Positions 38,543 through 47,616 of a stretch of 64,000 nucleotides of DNA are shown piece after piece (positions within the stretch are counted from its first letter, which is position 1; every line of letters begins with the position of its first letter). The notes beneath the pieces were generated by a model. That model ran no database searches. It saw nothing but the letters and a program-made list of their open reading frames with translations, and was not told the DNA's origin. The stretch covers positions 1 to 64,000 of the forward strand of contig CAJTEN010000016.1 in assembly GCA_910575245.1 (NCBI GenBank), read 5' to 3'. The position numbers and the translations under genes were made by a program. The DNA comes from Clostridia bacterium. Lineage in GTDB: Bacteria; Bacillota; Clostridia; Lachnospirales; Lachnospiraceae.

Positions 38543-39559
38543 ATGATCACAGTCAGCCTGTGTATGATCGTTAAAAATGAAGCGAAAGTTCTGGCAAGAT
38601 GTCTGGACAGTATTGCGGATTTAATGGATGAGATCATTATAGTAGATACCGGGTCTACAGATGAAACGAAGCAGATCGCGGCAAAATATACGGACAAGCT
38701 CTATGATTTTACCTGGATTGGAGATTTTTCGGCGGCGCGGAACTTTGCCTTTTCAAAGGCGGGAATGGAATACATCTATTCGGCGGATGCGGATGAGGTT
38801 GTAGACGGGCGGGACCGGGAAGCCTTCCGCCGGTTAAAAGAGACGCTTCTGCCGGAAATCGATATTGTTCAGATGTACTATACGAATCAGCTTTCTTATG
38901 GGACGATTTATAATTTCGACAGAGAGCTGCGGCCGAAGTTGTTCAGACGGCTTCGGACATTCCGGTGGCAGGGGGCGATCCATGAACAGGTAGGTTTAGA
39001 GCCGGTGATCTATGACAGTGAGATCGAGATCCGGCATATGCCGGAGCATAACCACAAAGACAGAGATTTGGCGGCCTTCGTACGCAGGACGGAAGAAGGC
39101 GACAGGCTGGATAAGAGACTGCACAATATTTATGCCAAAGAGCTCTTTATCTCCGGGGAGGAAGCGGATTTCCGGAATGCGGAGACTTTCTTTGAAAATT
39201 CCTGCAAGGATACGGAAAGAAGTGTGGATGAGATCAAGGAAGCGGCCTGTGTTGTGGCGCGGGCGGCGAGAATGGCAGGAAATGTGGAGAAATTTTTCAA
39301 ATATGCCCTGAAAGTGGTGGCCTGCGACGGATGCGCGGAGATCTGCTGCGAACTGGGTGCGTATTATGAGGAGATGCAGGATGTTGACGAGGCTGTCGTA
39401 TGGTATTATAATGCGGCCTATGAGACGGAGAGTATTCTGAATATTAAATGCAGCGGAGAGATTCCCCTGCGCGGCCTGGCGGAATGCTATCGCATGGCCG
39501 GCAATGAGCTTCAGGCGGCGGAATATGAAAGACTGGCAAAGAATGCACGGGAGAAATAG
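38543..39559 (+). CDS. Glycosyltransferase family 2 with C-terminal helical repeats
   Basis: The 338-residue protein begins ITVSLCMIVKNEAKVLARCL, then IIIVDTGSTDETKQIA and IYSADADEVVDG, which are the nucleotide- and metal-binding parts of a GT-A enzyme of the SunS/WcaA-like type. FRWQGAIHEQV provides the usual IHE motif. The last 130 residues are TPR-like helices (ELGAYYEEMQDVDEAVVWYYNAA), as in many GT2 proteins of this subgroup that glycosylate peptides or proteins. GGAAAGGGAAGGA precedes the ATG. The next gene is hisC, with 72 bases between the stop and its likely start. Confidence 0.85.
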   Translation: MITVSLCMIVKNEAKVLARCLDSIADLMDEIIIVDTGSTDETKQIAAKYTDKLYDFTWIGDFSAARNFAFSKAGMEYIYSADADEVVDGRDREAFRRLKETLLPEIDIVQMYYTNQLSYGTIYNFDRELRPKLFRRLRTFRWQGAIHEQVGLEPVIYDSEIEIRHMPEHNHKDRDLAAFVRRTEEGDRLDKRLHNIYAKELFISGEEADFRNAETFFENSCKDTERSVDEIKEAACVVARAARMAGNVEKFFKYALKVVACDGCAEICCELGAYYEEMQDVDEAVVWYYNAAYETESILNIKCSGEIPLRGLAECYRMAGNELQAAEYERLAKNAREK

Positions 39560-39631
39560 CATTTGCGCCCCGCCGCCTGTGAATTGGTAATATTTACAGA
39601 TGAAGCAAAACAGAAAGGCATTTACAATACA

Positions 39632-40699
39632 ATGAAATGGGAAGAGAATGTGCGGAAGGCCGTGCCTTATACGCCGGGCGAACAGCCTGAAAATAAGAAT
39701 ATTATCAAATTGAATACCAACGAAAACCCGTACCCGCCGGCGCCGGGGGTAGCTAAGAAGCTTGCCGGGCTGGACATGGATCAGATGCGGCTGTATCCGG
39801 CTTTTCCGGAACAGACACGGCTGGCGGAGGCTTTGGCAGACTATTATCACATCGACAGAGACCAGCTCTTTATCGGCGTAGGGTCGGATGATGTGCTTTC
39901 TCTGGCGTTTATGACCTTTTTCCAGTCGGGAAGACCGGTTTTCTTTCCGGATATTACCTATTCCTTTTATGATGTATGGGCGGACCTGTATAGGATACCT
40001 TATGAGAGAAAGGCACTGGATGAGCGATTCTGTATCAGGCCGGAAGATTACAGGCAGCCCAACGGCGGTGTGATCTTTCCGAATCCCAATGCGCCTACAG
40101 GGGTTCTGATGGATCCGGCACAGGTGGAGGAGATTATAGAAGCCAACCGTGATGTGGTGGTAATCGTGGATGAGGCCTATATCGATTTCGGCGGTGTGAG
40201 CTGTCTGCCGTTGATCCGGAAGTATGATAATCTGATGGTTGTGCAGACTTTCTCGAAGTCCAGGTCTATGGCAGGTATGCGGATCGGTTATGCCATGGGG
40301 AACCCGAAGCTGATAGGATATTTAAATGATGTGAAGTATTCGGTAAATTCTTACACGTTGAATTACACGGCGCTTGAACTGGGGGTTGAAGCCGTGAAGG
40401 ATGCGGCGTACTTTAAGGAACATTGTGAGAAGATCGTCAGTACCCGGGAACGCGCGGAGAAGGAACTGGCCCGGCTGGGATTCGTATTTCCGAAATCTTA
40501 CGGCAATTTTATCTTTGTAAGCCATAAGCGTATGCCTGCGCAGGAGATCTTCCAACGGCTGAAGGATAATGACATCTATGTCAGATATTGGAATAAGCCA
40601 AGGATCAACAATCATATGCGCATCACGGTCGGAACGGATGGGCAGATGGAGTCGCTGTATCAGGCGCTTGAGGAAATAATTGCAGGCCGCCGGATGTGA
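39632..40699 (+). CDS. hisC: Histidinol-phosphate aminotransferase
   Basis: The 355-residue protein is a class I/II PLP enzyme: IIKLNTNENPYPPAPGV at the N-terminus is the HisC signature, NPNAPTG, VIVDEAYIDFGG and FSKSRSMAGMRIGYA follow, with the PLP lysine at residue 209. HisC transfers the amino group from glutamate to imidazole-acetol phosphate in histidine synthesis. No other his gene is adjacent, so it may also act on aromatic or other keto acids. The usual length argues for the ATG at 39632; the frame could be extended to 39563, but that part looks non-coding. The 43 codons after the stop remain open in the same frame (see findings). Confidence 0.92.
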   Translation: MKWEENVRKAVPYTPGEQPENKNIIKLNTNENPYPPAPGVAKKLAGLDMDQMRLYPAFPEQTRLAEALADYYHIDRDQLFIGVGSDDVLSLAFMTFFQSGRPVFFPDITYSFYDVWADLYRIPYERKALDERFCIRPEDYRQPNGGVIFPNPNAPTGVLMDPAQVEEIIEANRDVVVIVDEAYIDFGGVSCLPLIRKYDNLMVVQTFSKSRSMAGMRIGYAMGNPKLIGYLNDVKYSVNSYTLNYTALELGVEAVKDAAYFKEHCEKIVSTRERAEKELARLGFVFPKSYGNFIFVSHKRMPAQEIFQRLKDNDIYVRYWNKPRINNHMRITVGTDGQMESLYQALEEIIAGRRM

Positions 40700-40885
40700 C
40701 AACTCTGGGAATGTGCCCTGGAGGATAAGGGTGTGATCCGGGCAGTGACAGAAAATCTTCGGATTGGAATCAAATTTGCGGCCGAAGGGACATATACTGT
40801 AGAGAGTATCGGGTTTTTCAAAGGCAGCTAATGAAAAAGCAAGACGCATTGAAATGTATAAGTAATGATAGCATGGAGGAGAATT

Positions 40886-41383
40886 ATGGAGAAGTTAGCG
40901 GCCGCATTTGCGGTTACTTTAGGGAAATATGTATCTAAGGAGGCAGTGGTATTTATTATATCGATGATTCCGATCCTGGAGCTTCGGGGAGGCCTGATCG
41001 TATCGAAGCTGATCCAGGTGCCGATTACCACGGCGATTCCGTTGTGTATTATCGGCAATATCATTCCGATTCCTTTTATTCTGCTTTTTATCAAGCAGAT
41101 TTTCAAGTGGATGAAAAAGATCAGGATTTTCCGCGGGCTTGTCGAGAAACTGGAAGCGAAAGCCATGGGAAAGAGTGACAATATTAAGAAATACGAATTC
41201 TGGGGACTTGTGCTGTTCGTGGGCATTCCGCTTCCGGGTACGGGTGCGTGGACAGGATCTCTGATCGCTGCGCTGCTGGATGTGGATTTTAAAAAGGCCG
41301 TTTTGGCGGAGTTATTGGGAATTGCCATTGCGACAGTCATTATGTCGATATTTTCTTACGGACTTCTTGGAGCATTGCTATAG
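40886..41383 (+). CDS. Small multidrug-export family membrane protein
   Basis: A 165-residue protein with about five membrane segments starts at the ATG at 40886 behind GGAGGAG. IPILELRGGLIVSKL near the N-terminus and LVLFVGIPLPGTGAWTGSLIAALL are the conserved Glu/Arg and GIPLPGTGAW signatures of the PF06695-type family, named small multidrug export proteins. The transport role of these proteins is poorly tested. It directly precedes the GH20-like gene by 11 bases, so both could be on one transcript. Confidence 0.8.
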   Translation: MEKLAAAFAVTLGKYVSKEAVVFIISMIPILELRGGLIVSKLIQVPITTAIPLCIIGNIIPIPFILLFIKQIFKWMKKIRIFRGLVEKLEAKAMGKSDNIKKYEFWGLVLFVGIPLPGTGAWTGSLIAALLDVDFKKAVLAELLGIAIATVIMSIFSYGLLGALL

Positions 41384-41394
41384 GATATGAAAAT

Positions 41395-44178
41395 ATGAAT
41401 AATAGAAAAAAGAAATATGCAGTTTTGCTTTGTGTGTGTGTATTTGCAGCAATTATGGCAGCCGCCGCAGCGGTATTTGGGCGCGGACATGCAGGAAACA
41501 GTGCGAACCTTGCGCTGCATAAAGGGGTGATTGCTACCAGCGACAGCACAGAGAACGATGCGCTGACTGCATATAAGGCGATCGACGGTGATGACAGTAC
41601 GCTGTCTTCCCGCTGGTCCAGCGAGAATAACTGGGAGGATGCCTCCCACTATATACAACTGGAATTTCCTACAGAAATTTCAGTTTCTTTTGTTGTCCTG
41701 AAATGGGAGCGGCGCAATGCAGTCTCCTATGCACTGGAAGGTTCTGGGGATGGGGAGAGATGGCAGGTTCTTCAATCTTTCGATACCGCCCCGGAGACGA
41801 AGAACCAGGAGATCGCTTTGGAAGAGGCAGTGACAGTGAGGTTTCTGAGACTTTCCACTTATGAGGTATCTGTGAGAGAGGAGGACTATTCCAATCTTTA
41901 TCAGAATATTTCGCTTTATGAGTTTGAAGTCTATGAGGACAAGCCGGCGGCTTATCGCCTGGAACAGGCTCAGATCGGATACAGGGAGGATGGCGGCAGG
42001 TATCTGATCGTGCCGGATCCGCCGGAAGGATATGAAGTCGCATATCTGGGGGCGGATTACGAACAGATCATTGCCGCTGACGGTAACATTTATAATACGA
42101 TTCAGGATAAGGATGTGACCGTCGGCTTCCGGGTGTGCAGCGCCGGGGATGAATCGGATGCCAGGGAAATTGCACAGGTGGTAAGAGTGCCGGCGTATCC
42201 GATGCAGGATGTGCCGGAAACTGGCAATACGGAGCATGGAAGTGACGGCTTCGGGGAAGAAAACGCAGTGCAGGCTGATGCAGCAGGGTGTAATCCCTGC
42301 CCGGAAGTGATTCCTGCCCTGGCCGAGTGGCGGGGCAAAAGAGGGAACTTTAAGCTTTCCGGGAAGTCCAGGGTTATTGTGGAGGAGGGATCTGGCCTTC
42401 GTAAGACAGCGGAGCTTTTTGCAGACGGATATCAGGATGTGTCAGGCATTGCTTTGGAAATTACAGACGGTACTGTGGAGGATGCAAAGAGCGGCGATAT
42501 TTACCTGGGATATGGGAAGGGGACGGATGGACTTGGCAGGGAAGGGTATCTGTGTCATATAACTGACAAGTGCATTGTCGAAGCCGAGTCGGATATCGGC
42601 GTGCGCTGGGGCTCAGTGACTCTGCTGCAGATCCTGCAGCAGGAAGGGACCATGCCGCAGGGGGAGATCCGCGATTATCCACGCTGCCAGGTGCGCGGCT
42701 TCGGAATAGACGTGGCGCGTAAGGCCGTGTCCATGGATATGCTGTATGCCATGATGGAGACGATGTCTTTCTACAAAATGAACGACTTGACGATTCATTT
42801 AAACGACAATGTGATCTTAAGTACCAGCGGACTGGCGGATTCGGTGGAACGTGCGATGACAGCGGGCAGTGCCTTCCGCCTGGAATCAGATGTTGTGAAC
42901 GAAGACGGGCAGAGACTGACATCCTCTGAGTATGCCTATACGAAGGAAGAGTTTGCACAGTTTATTGATACGGCGAAAACATATGGGGTGACGGTAGTTC
43001 CGGAGATTGACACACCGGCCCATTCTCTTTCCGTCACGAAACTTTTTCCGGAATATGCGCTGACCACCAGGCCGGAGTCGGTGGACCAGATTGATCTGGG
43101 CAACACGGAGTCTGTGGAGCTTGTCAAGTCAATCTGGAAGGAGGCACTTGCTGACGAGGACGGGGCGTTCCGTCATGCAGAGATTGTCAATATCGGAATG
43201 GATGAATATTATGGGGACGGAGAACAGTACAGGGTATATCTGACCGAGATTGCGGATCTTGTGCAGGAGGAGGGCAAGACGGTGCGCGTGTGGGGCAGCC
43301 TGAGCAATATGGAAGGCCAGACCATGCCGGATCCGGAGAATCTGCAGATGAATCTCTGGAGCACAGTCTGGGCCGATCCGCGGGAAATGTATGAGGCGGG
43401 CTATTCTCTGATCAATATGCAGAATAATCACCTGTATGTGATTCCCGGAGGTGGTTATGACCGTCTGGATGTCAGGGAACTTTACGAGAACTGGGAGCCG
43501 AACAAGTTCTATGACCATAGTATTCTGGAGATCATACCGGCATATTCTCCTCAGATGCTGGGCGCGGTCTATATGATGTGGAACGACATGAGCGGCAGCA
43601 TGGATGTGGGGATCAGCGAATATGATCTGTATGAGCGGTTTGAGCAGCCGCTTCCTGTACTTGCCGGGAAGCTGTGGGGCAGTGAGATTACACAGACTTA
43701 TGAGGAATTCAGTGGGTTGGCGGAACGGACCGTCCGGGGATGCTTTGGCATCAGAGGAGCGGAAAACCGGATCTACGATGAGAAGGTGGGACTTGAGCCG
43801 TATTATGAGGTGGATATCCGGGTGAGAATGCAGAAAAGTGCAAAGAGAAAGCAACAGGTTATCGCCAGGAGCGGCAGCCCATACGGAGAGTGGGCTTTCT
43901 ACGCAGTGGAAGAGCAGACAGGGTGTGTCGGCTTTGCAAGAGAGGGCAGGGTTTACACCTGGGATTATGAACTGCCGTATGATGAATGGGTAGAACTGAA
44001 GGTGGTCGGAGAGCCATGCCGCACAACTTTGTATGTAAACGGAGTATCGGTGGGAACCCTGGGAAATGAGACGCCTTTTGAAGAGTATGCGACCTTTGTC
44101 TTTCCGGTGGAATACATTGGGGAAGAAACAGGTGCATTTGCCGGGGAAGCTGAATTGACAGTTACACTTGATGAATAA
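41395..44178 (+). CDS. Secreted GH20-like beta-N-acetylhexosaminidase with discoidin-type domain
   Basis: A 927-residue exported protein. The signal or anchor helix (about 8-27) is followed by an F5/8 type C (CBM32-like) domain (about 35-182; NLALHKGVIATS, then AIDGDDSTLSSRWSS). A linker and a GH20 N-terminal domain come next. The catalytic barrel starts near QVRGFGIDVARK (about 440), and VNIGMDEYYG places the catalytic Asp-Glu pair at 603-604. A C-terminal concanavalin-like domain (about 790-925) ends the protein. GH20 enzymes release terminal GlcNAc or GalNAc from glycans by substrate-assisted catalysis. No sortase motif or LysM is seen, so it is either released or held by the N-terminal helix. 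The signal region contains a (GT)5 run. Confidence 0.85.
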   Translation: MNNRKKKYAVLLCVCVFAAIMAAAAAVFGRGHAGNSANLALHKGVIATSDSTENDALTAYKAIDGDDSTLSSRWSSENNWEDASHYIQLEFPTEISVSFVVLKWERRNAVSYALEGSGDGERWQVLQSFDTAPETKNQEIALEEAVTVRFLRLSTYEVSVREEDYSNLYQNISLYEFEVYEDKPAAYRLEQAQIGYREDGGRYLIVPDPPEGYEVAYLGADYEQIIAADGNIYNTIQDKDVTVGFRVCSAGDESDAREIAQVVRVPAYPMQDVPETGNTEHGSDGFGEENAVQADAAGCNPCPEVIPALAEWRGKRGNFKLSGKSRVIVEEGSGLRKTAELFADGYQDVSGIALEITDGTVEDAKSGDIYLGYGKGTDGLGREGYLCHITDKCIVEAESDIGVRWGSVTLLQILQQEGTMPQGEIRDYPRCQVRGFGIDVARKAVSMDMLYAMMETMSFYKMNDLTIHLNDNVILSTSGLADSVERAMTAGSAFRLESDVVNEDGQRLTSSEYAYTKEEFAQFIDTAKTYGVTVVPEIDTPAHSLSVTKLFPEYALTTRPESVDQIDLGNTESVELVKSIWKEALADEDGAFRHAEIVNIGMDEYYGDGEQYRVYLTEIADLVQEEGKTVRVWGSLSNMEGQTMPDPENLQMNLWSTVWADPREMYEAGYSLINMQNNHLYVIPGGGYDRLDVRELYENWEPNKFYDHSILEIIPAYSPQMLGAVYMMWNDMSGSMDVGISEYDLYERFEQPLPVLAGKLWGSEITQTYEEFSGLAERTVRGCFGIRGAENRIYDEKVGLEPYYEVDIRVRMQKSAKRKQQVIARSGSPYGEWAFYAVEEQTGCVGFAREGRVYTWDYELPYDEWVELKVVGEPCRTTLYVNGVSVGTLGNETPFEEYATFVFPVEYIGEETGAFAGEAELTVTLDE

Positions 44179-44246
44179 AGCCGGCAATGACATCAGGACC
44201 TCTGTGGATCATAGAACTGCTGAGAAAAATATATCCGACGGTTTGG

Positions 44247-44289
44247 ACACGCGGCTTTTGTTTACATGGAAGCGGCGTGTTCTTTTTTC
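44247..44289 (+). terminator. Intrinsic terminator downstream of the GH20-like gene
   Basis: ACACGCGGC (44247-44255) pairs with GCGGCGTGT (44272-44280) with one mismatch, followed by TCTTTTTTC. Confidence 0.7.
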
Positions 44290-44318
44290 TGTTTCGTGTG
44301 GATTGCAATGGAGCAAGT

Positions 44319-44332
44319 ATAACGGTTCAGCC
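44319..44332 (+). repeat. REP-like motif, left of the LacI-PfkB gene
   Basis: ATAACGGTTCAGCC is related to the outer arm of the large palindromic elements. Together with the inverted site at 46371-46383 it flanks the LacI-PfkB gene. The similarity extends past the motif (GGACT, TGCA and CAG are shared at matching distances). Confidence 0.45.
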
Positions 44333-44371
44333 TGGGACTTTGCACTTACAGCAAAGTCCGCAAGAACAATC

Positions 44372-46300
44372 CTAAATTACCATATGATAATTCCCGTCAT
44401 GATTCAACAGTTCCGGTTCCAGTTTGCTGATATAAGTTTCCAGAGTCAGCTTATCCACCAGCGCGGACGCTGCACCCGGATGTGAGATACAGAATCCGGC
44501 CGCATAATTGGCGATCCGGATAGCCTGGTCCAGAGAGTAGCCTTCGGACAGGTAGGAAACCAGTGCGGCTATGAAGGCATCGCCGCCGCCGGTGGTATCC
44601 ACTGGCATGAAGGAGGAGGCGGGGAAATATTTATCCACATCGGCAGTCTTGAGATAGCAGCCGTCCTCGCCCAGCGTAATGATAACGGTTCTTATTCCTT
44701 TCTTCAGAAAGTAATCTGCCTGCTCTTCGACGGAAGTGTGGCCAGGACAGAGGGTGGAGGCTTCCTTCTGGTTGGGAACGAACAAGTCGATCATGGAAAG
44801 CAGGGAATCCGGGATACTTTTTTGGGCAGAAGGCTTCAGGACGATGCGTGCACCGGCCTGTTTGCCTGTTCTGGCGGCTTCCAGTACTGTGGACAGGGGC
44901 AGTTCTGTGGTAAGCAGGCAGTATCCTGCATTGTGAAACAGATGCCTGCTTTCGGAAATGTTATCCTCCGACAAGAAGGCGTTGGCTCCCTCCTGGATGG
45001 TGATGGCGCTTTCACCGCTTTTTTCTATATATATATAGGCTTTTCCGGTCTGCTGGTCGGGGTCGCGTCGGATTCCCTGGGTGGAAATATTCTCCTGATT
45101 CAGAAGCTCCAGAATAAAAGCGGAATCTGCATCGCTTCCGATCTTGCCGATGAGAACCACTTCCTGCCCCAGCCTGGCGGTTCCTACAGCCTGATTGGCT
45201 CCCTTGCCGCCCAGAGTAGTAGTGGACTGAAGGATCTTAGTTGTCCTGCCAGGCTGCGGGAAGGCGTCTACACTGAAGGTAGAATCTATGTTAATTGTAC
45301 CCACGGACAGGATCTTTTTGCTGCGCAGAGAAGGGGGGATACTGATACTGCTTTCGCAGTCCAGCACATTGTCTGTACAGTAAGAAAATAGTCCTTCGGA
45401 CAGACTCTTTTTCTCGCAGTAATCGATCAACTGCCCGCAGATATGACAGCCGAATTCGTAATAGGGAATCTCCATACAGGAGATGGCCGGGTAAGGAATA
45501 GAATCGCGTGTGCCGTCCGTCAGGCTCACCAAGGACAAGTCAAAAGGGATATGATAGTGCAGCTTCCGCATCTGTTCATATAGAAACAGAGCGGAAGAAA
45601 TGTGAGAGTTTACGAGTCCTGTAAATCGGTAATTGATAATCTGCTTCAATAAAGATTCGTCCGGATAATAAAGGATGATTTTGTCATCAAAGTTGATCTG
45701 ATGGTCGAAGAGGCATTTTTTAAAGCCTTCCAGAACAGAATCGGAGCGGCAGTCTGTCTTGTTCAGAACATAGCCGATCCTGTTGTGCCTGTATTTCAGC
45801 AAACTTTCGGTAAGGGCGTATCCCATCTGCTGGAAATCGATGTGATAAGCATCGGGGAGCCCCGGCATATTGATGTGGATAACGGAGATGTTCTGCCCGG
45901 ATAAATAATGTTCATATTCCAGGCTTGCCTGACTGACCGGCTCCCAGATCAGGCCGTCAACGTTGTTTTTGCACAGGGTAGTGATATGCTTCAGCTCCAG
46001 GGAAGCGTCGTTCTGGCTGTCAAAAAGCAGGATGGTATATCCGTGTGCCTGGGCGGTCTGCAGGATACCGCGTACGACTTGGCTGTTCCTGTCGGTGTTT
46101 CGCATCAACACACCCAGAAGAAATGTCTTTGCCTGAGAAGTATTCTTCACGGCGCCGTAAGGCGTATAATTGTATTCCTTTACTATTTTCAATACACGTT
46201 TTCGGGTTTCGGGATTGATATCCTGATCCTTGTTATTCACGACCTTGGAGACGGTTGATACTGAGACGCCTGCCAGACCGGCGATTTCTTTAATAGTCAT
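44372..46300 (-). CDS. LacI-family regulator fused to a PfkB/ribokinase-type domain
   Basis: A 642-residue fusion. Residues 1-50 are a LacI helix-turn-helix (MTIKEIAGLAGVSVSTVSKV); residues about 60-325 form the periplasmic-binding-protein-like sensor (LLGVLMRN, GLIWEPVS, SLVSLTDG). Residues about 328-625 are a PfkB kinase: SVGTINIDSTF, LGGKGANQAVGTARLG, and VDTTGGGDAFIAAL with the catalytic Asp near 574. The gene is divergent from a nucleoside hydrolase/ABC/ribokinase operon. It should repress that operon through the AAGAAAA-NN-TTTTCTT sites and bind ribose, a nucleoside or a phosphorylated form. The kinase half may make its own inducer or act as a sensor of substrate and ATP. GGAG lies upstream of the ATG at 46300. 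A (TA)6 run lies in the kinase part. Confidence 0.9.
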   Translation of the reverse strand: MTIKEIAGLAGVSVSTVSKVVNNKDQDINPETRKRVLKIVKEYNYTPYGAVKNTSQAKTFLLGVLMRNTDRNSQVVRGILQTAQAHGYTILLFDSQNDASLELKHITTLCKNNVDGLIWEPVSQASLEYEHYLSGQNISVIHINMPGLPDAYHIDFQQMGYALTESLLKYRHNRIGYVLNKTDCRSDSVLEGFKKCLFDHQINFDDKIILYYPDESLLKQIINYRFTGLVNSHISSALFLYEQMRKLHYHIPFDLSLVSLTDGTRDSIPYPAISCMEIPYYEFGCHICGQLIDYCEKKSLSEGLFSYCTDNVLDCESSISIPPSLRSKKILSVGTINIDSTFSVDAFPQPGRTTKILQSTTTLGGKGANQAVGTARLGQEVVLIGKIGSDADSAFILELLNQENISTQGIRRDPDQQTGKAYIYIEKSGESAITIQEGANAFLSEDNISESRHLFHNAGYCLLTTELPLSTVLEAARTGKQAGARIVLKPSAQKSIPDSLLSMIDLFVPNQKEASTLCPGHTSVEEQADYFLKKGIRTVIITLGEDGCYLKTADVDKYFPASSFMPVDTTGGGDAFIAALVSYLSEGYSLDQAIRIANYAAGFCISHPGAASALVDKLTLETYISKLEPELLNHDGNYHMVI

Positions 46301-46370
46301 GTTTTCCTCCGTTTTGAAGTATTCTTACGATTGACCGCTGCCGGCCTGTACTGCGGATGCACAGTCCTGG

Positions 46371-46383
46371 GATGAACTGTTAC
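46371..46383 (-). repeat. REP-like motif, right of the LacI-PfkB gene
   Basis: GATGAACTGTTAC is the inverted counterpart of the motif at 44319-44332. It lies about 70 bases upstream of the regulator's start codon. Confidence 0.45.
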
Positions 46384-46475
46384 ACATCATATATTATCAT
46401 ACTAATCTTTTCAATGAAATAAATATCTGTAAAAACATGGAAAAATATATATAAAAATTATTGTACGATTTGTAT

Positions 46476-46589
46476 AAGAAAATGTTTTCTGAAATAATTA
46501 TTATATTCAAAATAAATAATTATTGACAAGGGAAAAATAATCAATTATTATAGATTGCATAAGAAAACATTTTAAGAAAACATTTTCTT
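46476..46589. promoter_or_regulatory. Three LacI-type operators in the divergent control region
   Basis: AAGAAAA-NN-TTTTCTT-like palindromes occur at 46476-46490 (TG centre), 46561-46573 (left half plus a degenerate right half) and 46574-46589 (perfect arms, CA centre). The last two are downstream of the operon's promoter and the first is upstream of it, which fits looping repression by a LacI-family dimer or tetramer. The remaining bases of 46301-46625 are AT-rich spacer. Confidence 0.65.
46523..46551 (+). promoter_or_regulatory. Promoter of the nucleoside-salvage operon
   Basis: TTGACA (46523-46528), 17-base spacer, TATTAT (46546-46551). The start site would be near 46558, just before the downstream pair of operators. 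Confidence 0.75.
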
Positions 46590-46625
46590 AAAAGAAACGC
46601 GGTCGTACAAAGAGAAAGGAGAATT

Positions 46626-47603
46626 ATGAACGAAGAGAAAGCGAACACTGGATGGGAAGAAATGATTCATTTGTTTCCCGAAAAGAAACAGATCGATTAT
46701 GTGAAGCTTGTCACTCGGCTGGAGAAACCCAAAGGGAAAGTTGATGTCGTACTTGATACAGATACGTATAACGAGATAGATGATCAGTTTGCTCTGGCAT
46801 ATCTGATCAAATCGGAAGACAGATTGAATCTTCAGGCTGTTTATGCGGCTCCGTTTTACAATCATCATTCCTCTGGGCCGGGAGACGGTATGGAGAAGAG
46901 CTACCATGAGATTATGAAGGTGCTGGACCTGATGGGGCGTCAGGAATATAAGGAAGTCACCTACAGGGGTTCCACGGCATATCTGCCGGGTGAAGAAGAG
47001 GCGGTGGACTCTCCGGCGGCGCGTGATCTTGTCAGACGGGCGATGGAGCGTGAGGAGGATAATCCTCTTTACGTGGTGGCGATCGGTGCGATCACCAATA
47101 TTGCTTCCGCGATTCTGATGGAGCCGAAGATCATTGACAGGATCGTAGTGGTCTGGCTGGGCGGCAATGCGCTGGATTGGCATGATAATCATGAGTTTAA
47201 TCTGTATCAGGATGTAGCGGCGGCCAGAATCATTTTCGGCAGCGGTGTGCCTCTGGTTCAGCTTCCGTGTATGGGAGTGGTATCCTCATTTGCGACTACG
47301 GGTCCGGAGCTTACGCACTGGCTGAAGGGAAAGAACGCTTTATGTGATTATCTGTTGGAGAACACGGTAAATGAGGCGTCCCTTGTGGGGCAGGGGAAAT
47401 GCTGGAGCCGTGCGATCTGGGATGTGACAGCGGTAGCGTGGCTTTTGGACGAGAAATTTATGTTTGAACGTCTTGAGCACAGTCCGATTCCGGAATATGA
47501 TGATAAGTGGGGATTCGATAAGACGAGACATTTCATCAAGTATGTTTACGGAATCAACAGGGATCTGCTGTTTGAGGATTTGTTTGATAAGCTGGCGAAA
47601 TAA
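46626..47603 (+). CDS. Nucleoside hydrolase (IunH family)
   Basis: The 325-residue enzyme has the calcium/ribose-binding aspartate motif VVLDTDTYNEIDDQFAL (Asp 44, 46, 52, 53). This is an extended form of the usual DTDPGxDD. AIGAITNIASAI and WLGGNALDW and a late AIWDVTAVAW also fit the family. It cleaves the N-glycosidic bond of ribonucleosides to ribose and a base. AAAGGAGAATT precedes the ATG. It is the first gene of an operon with a solute-binding protein, two permeases and a ribokinase, so intake of nucleosides or ribosides, cleavage, and phosphorylation of ribose form one pathway. The cytoplasmic location is supported by the lack of a signal peptide. Confidence 0.9.
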   Translation: MNEEKANTGWEEMIHLFPEKKQIDYVKLVTRLEKPKGKVDVVLDTDTYNEIDDQFALAYLIKSEDRLNLQAVYAAPFYNHHSSGPGDGMEKSYHEIMKVLDLMGRQEYKEVTYRGSTAYLPGEEEAVDSPAARDLVRRAMEREEDNPLYVVAIGAITNIASAILMEPKIIDRIVVVWLGGNALDWHDNHEFNLYQDVAAARIIFGSGVPLVQLPCMGVVSSFATTGPELTHWLKGKNALCDYLLENTVNEASLVGQGKCWSRAIWDVTAVAWLLDEKFMFERLEHSPIPEYDDKWGFDKTRHFIKYVYGINRDLLFEDLFDKLAK

Positions 47604-47616
47604 GGGAGGGAGAAGG

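Noticed and set aside
47464..47616. Long N-terminal extension of the solute-binding protein
   Set aside because: It reads through the nucleoside hydrolase gene in another frame; the ATG at 47617 has a strong ribosome-binding site and begins a proper lipoprotein signal.
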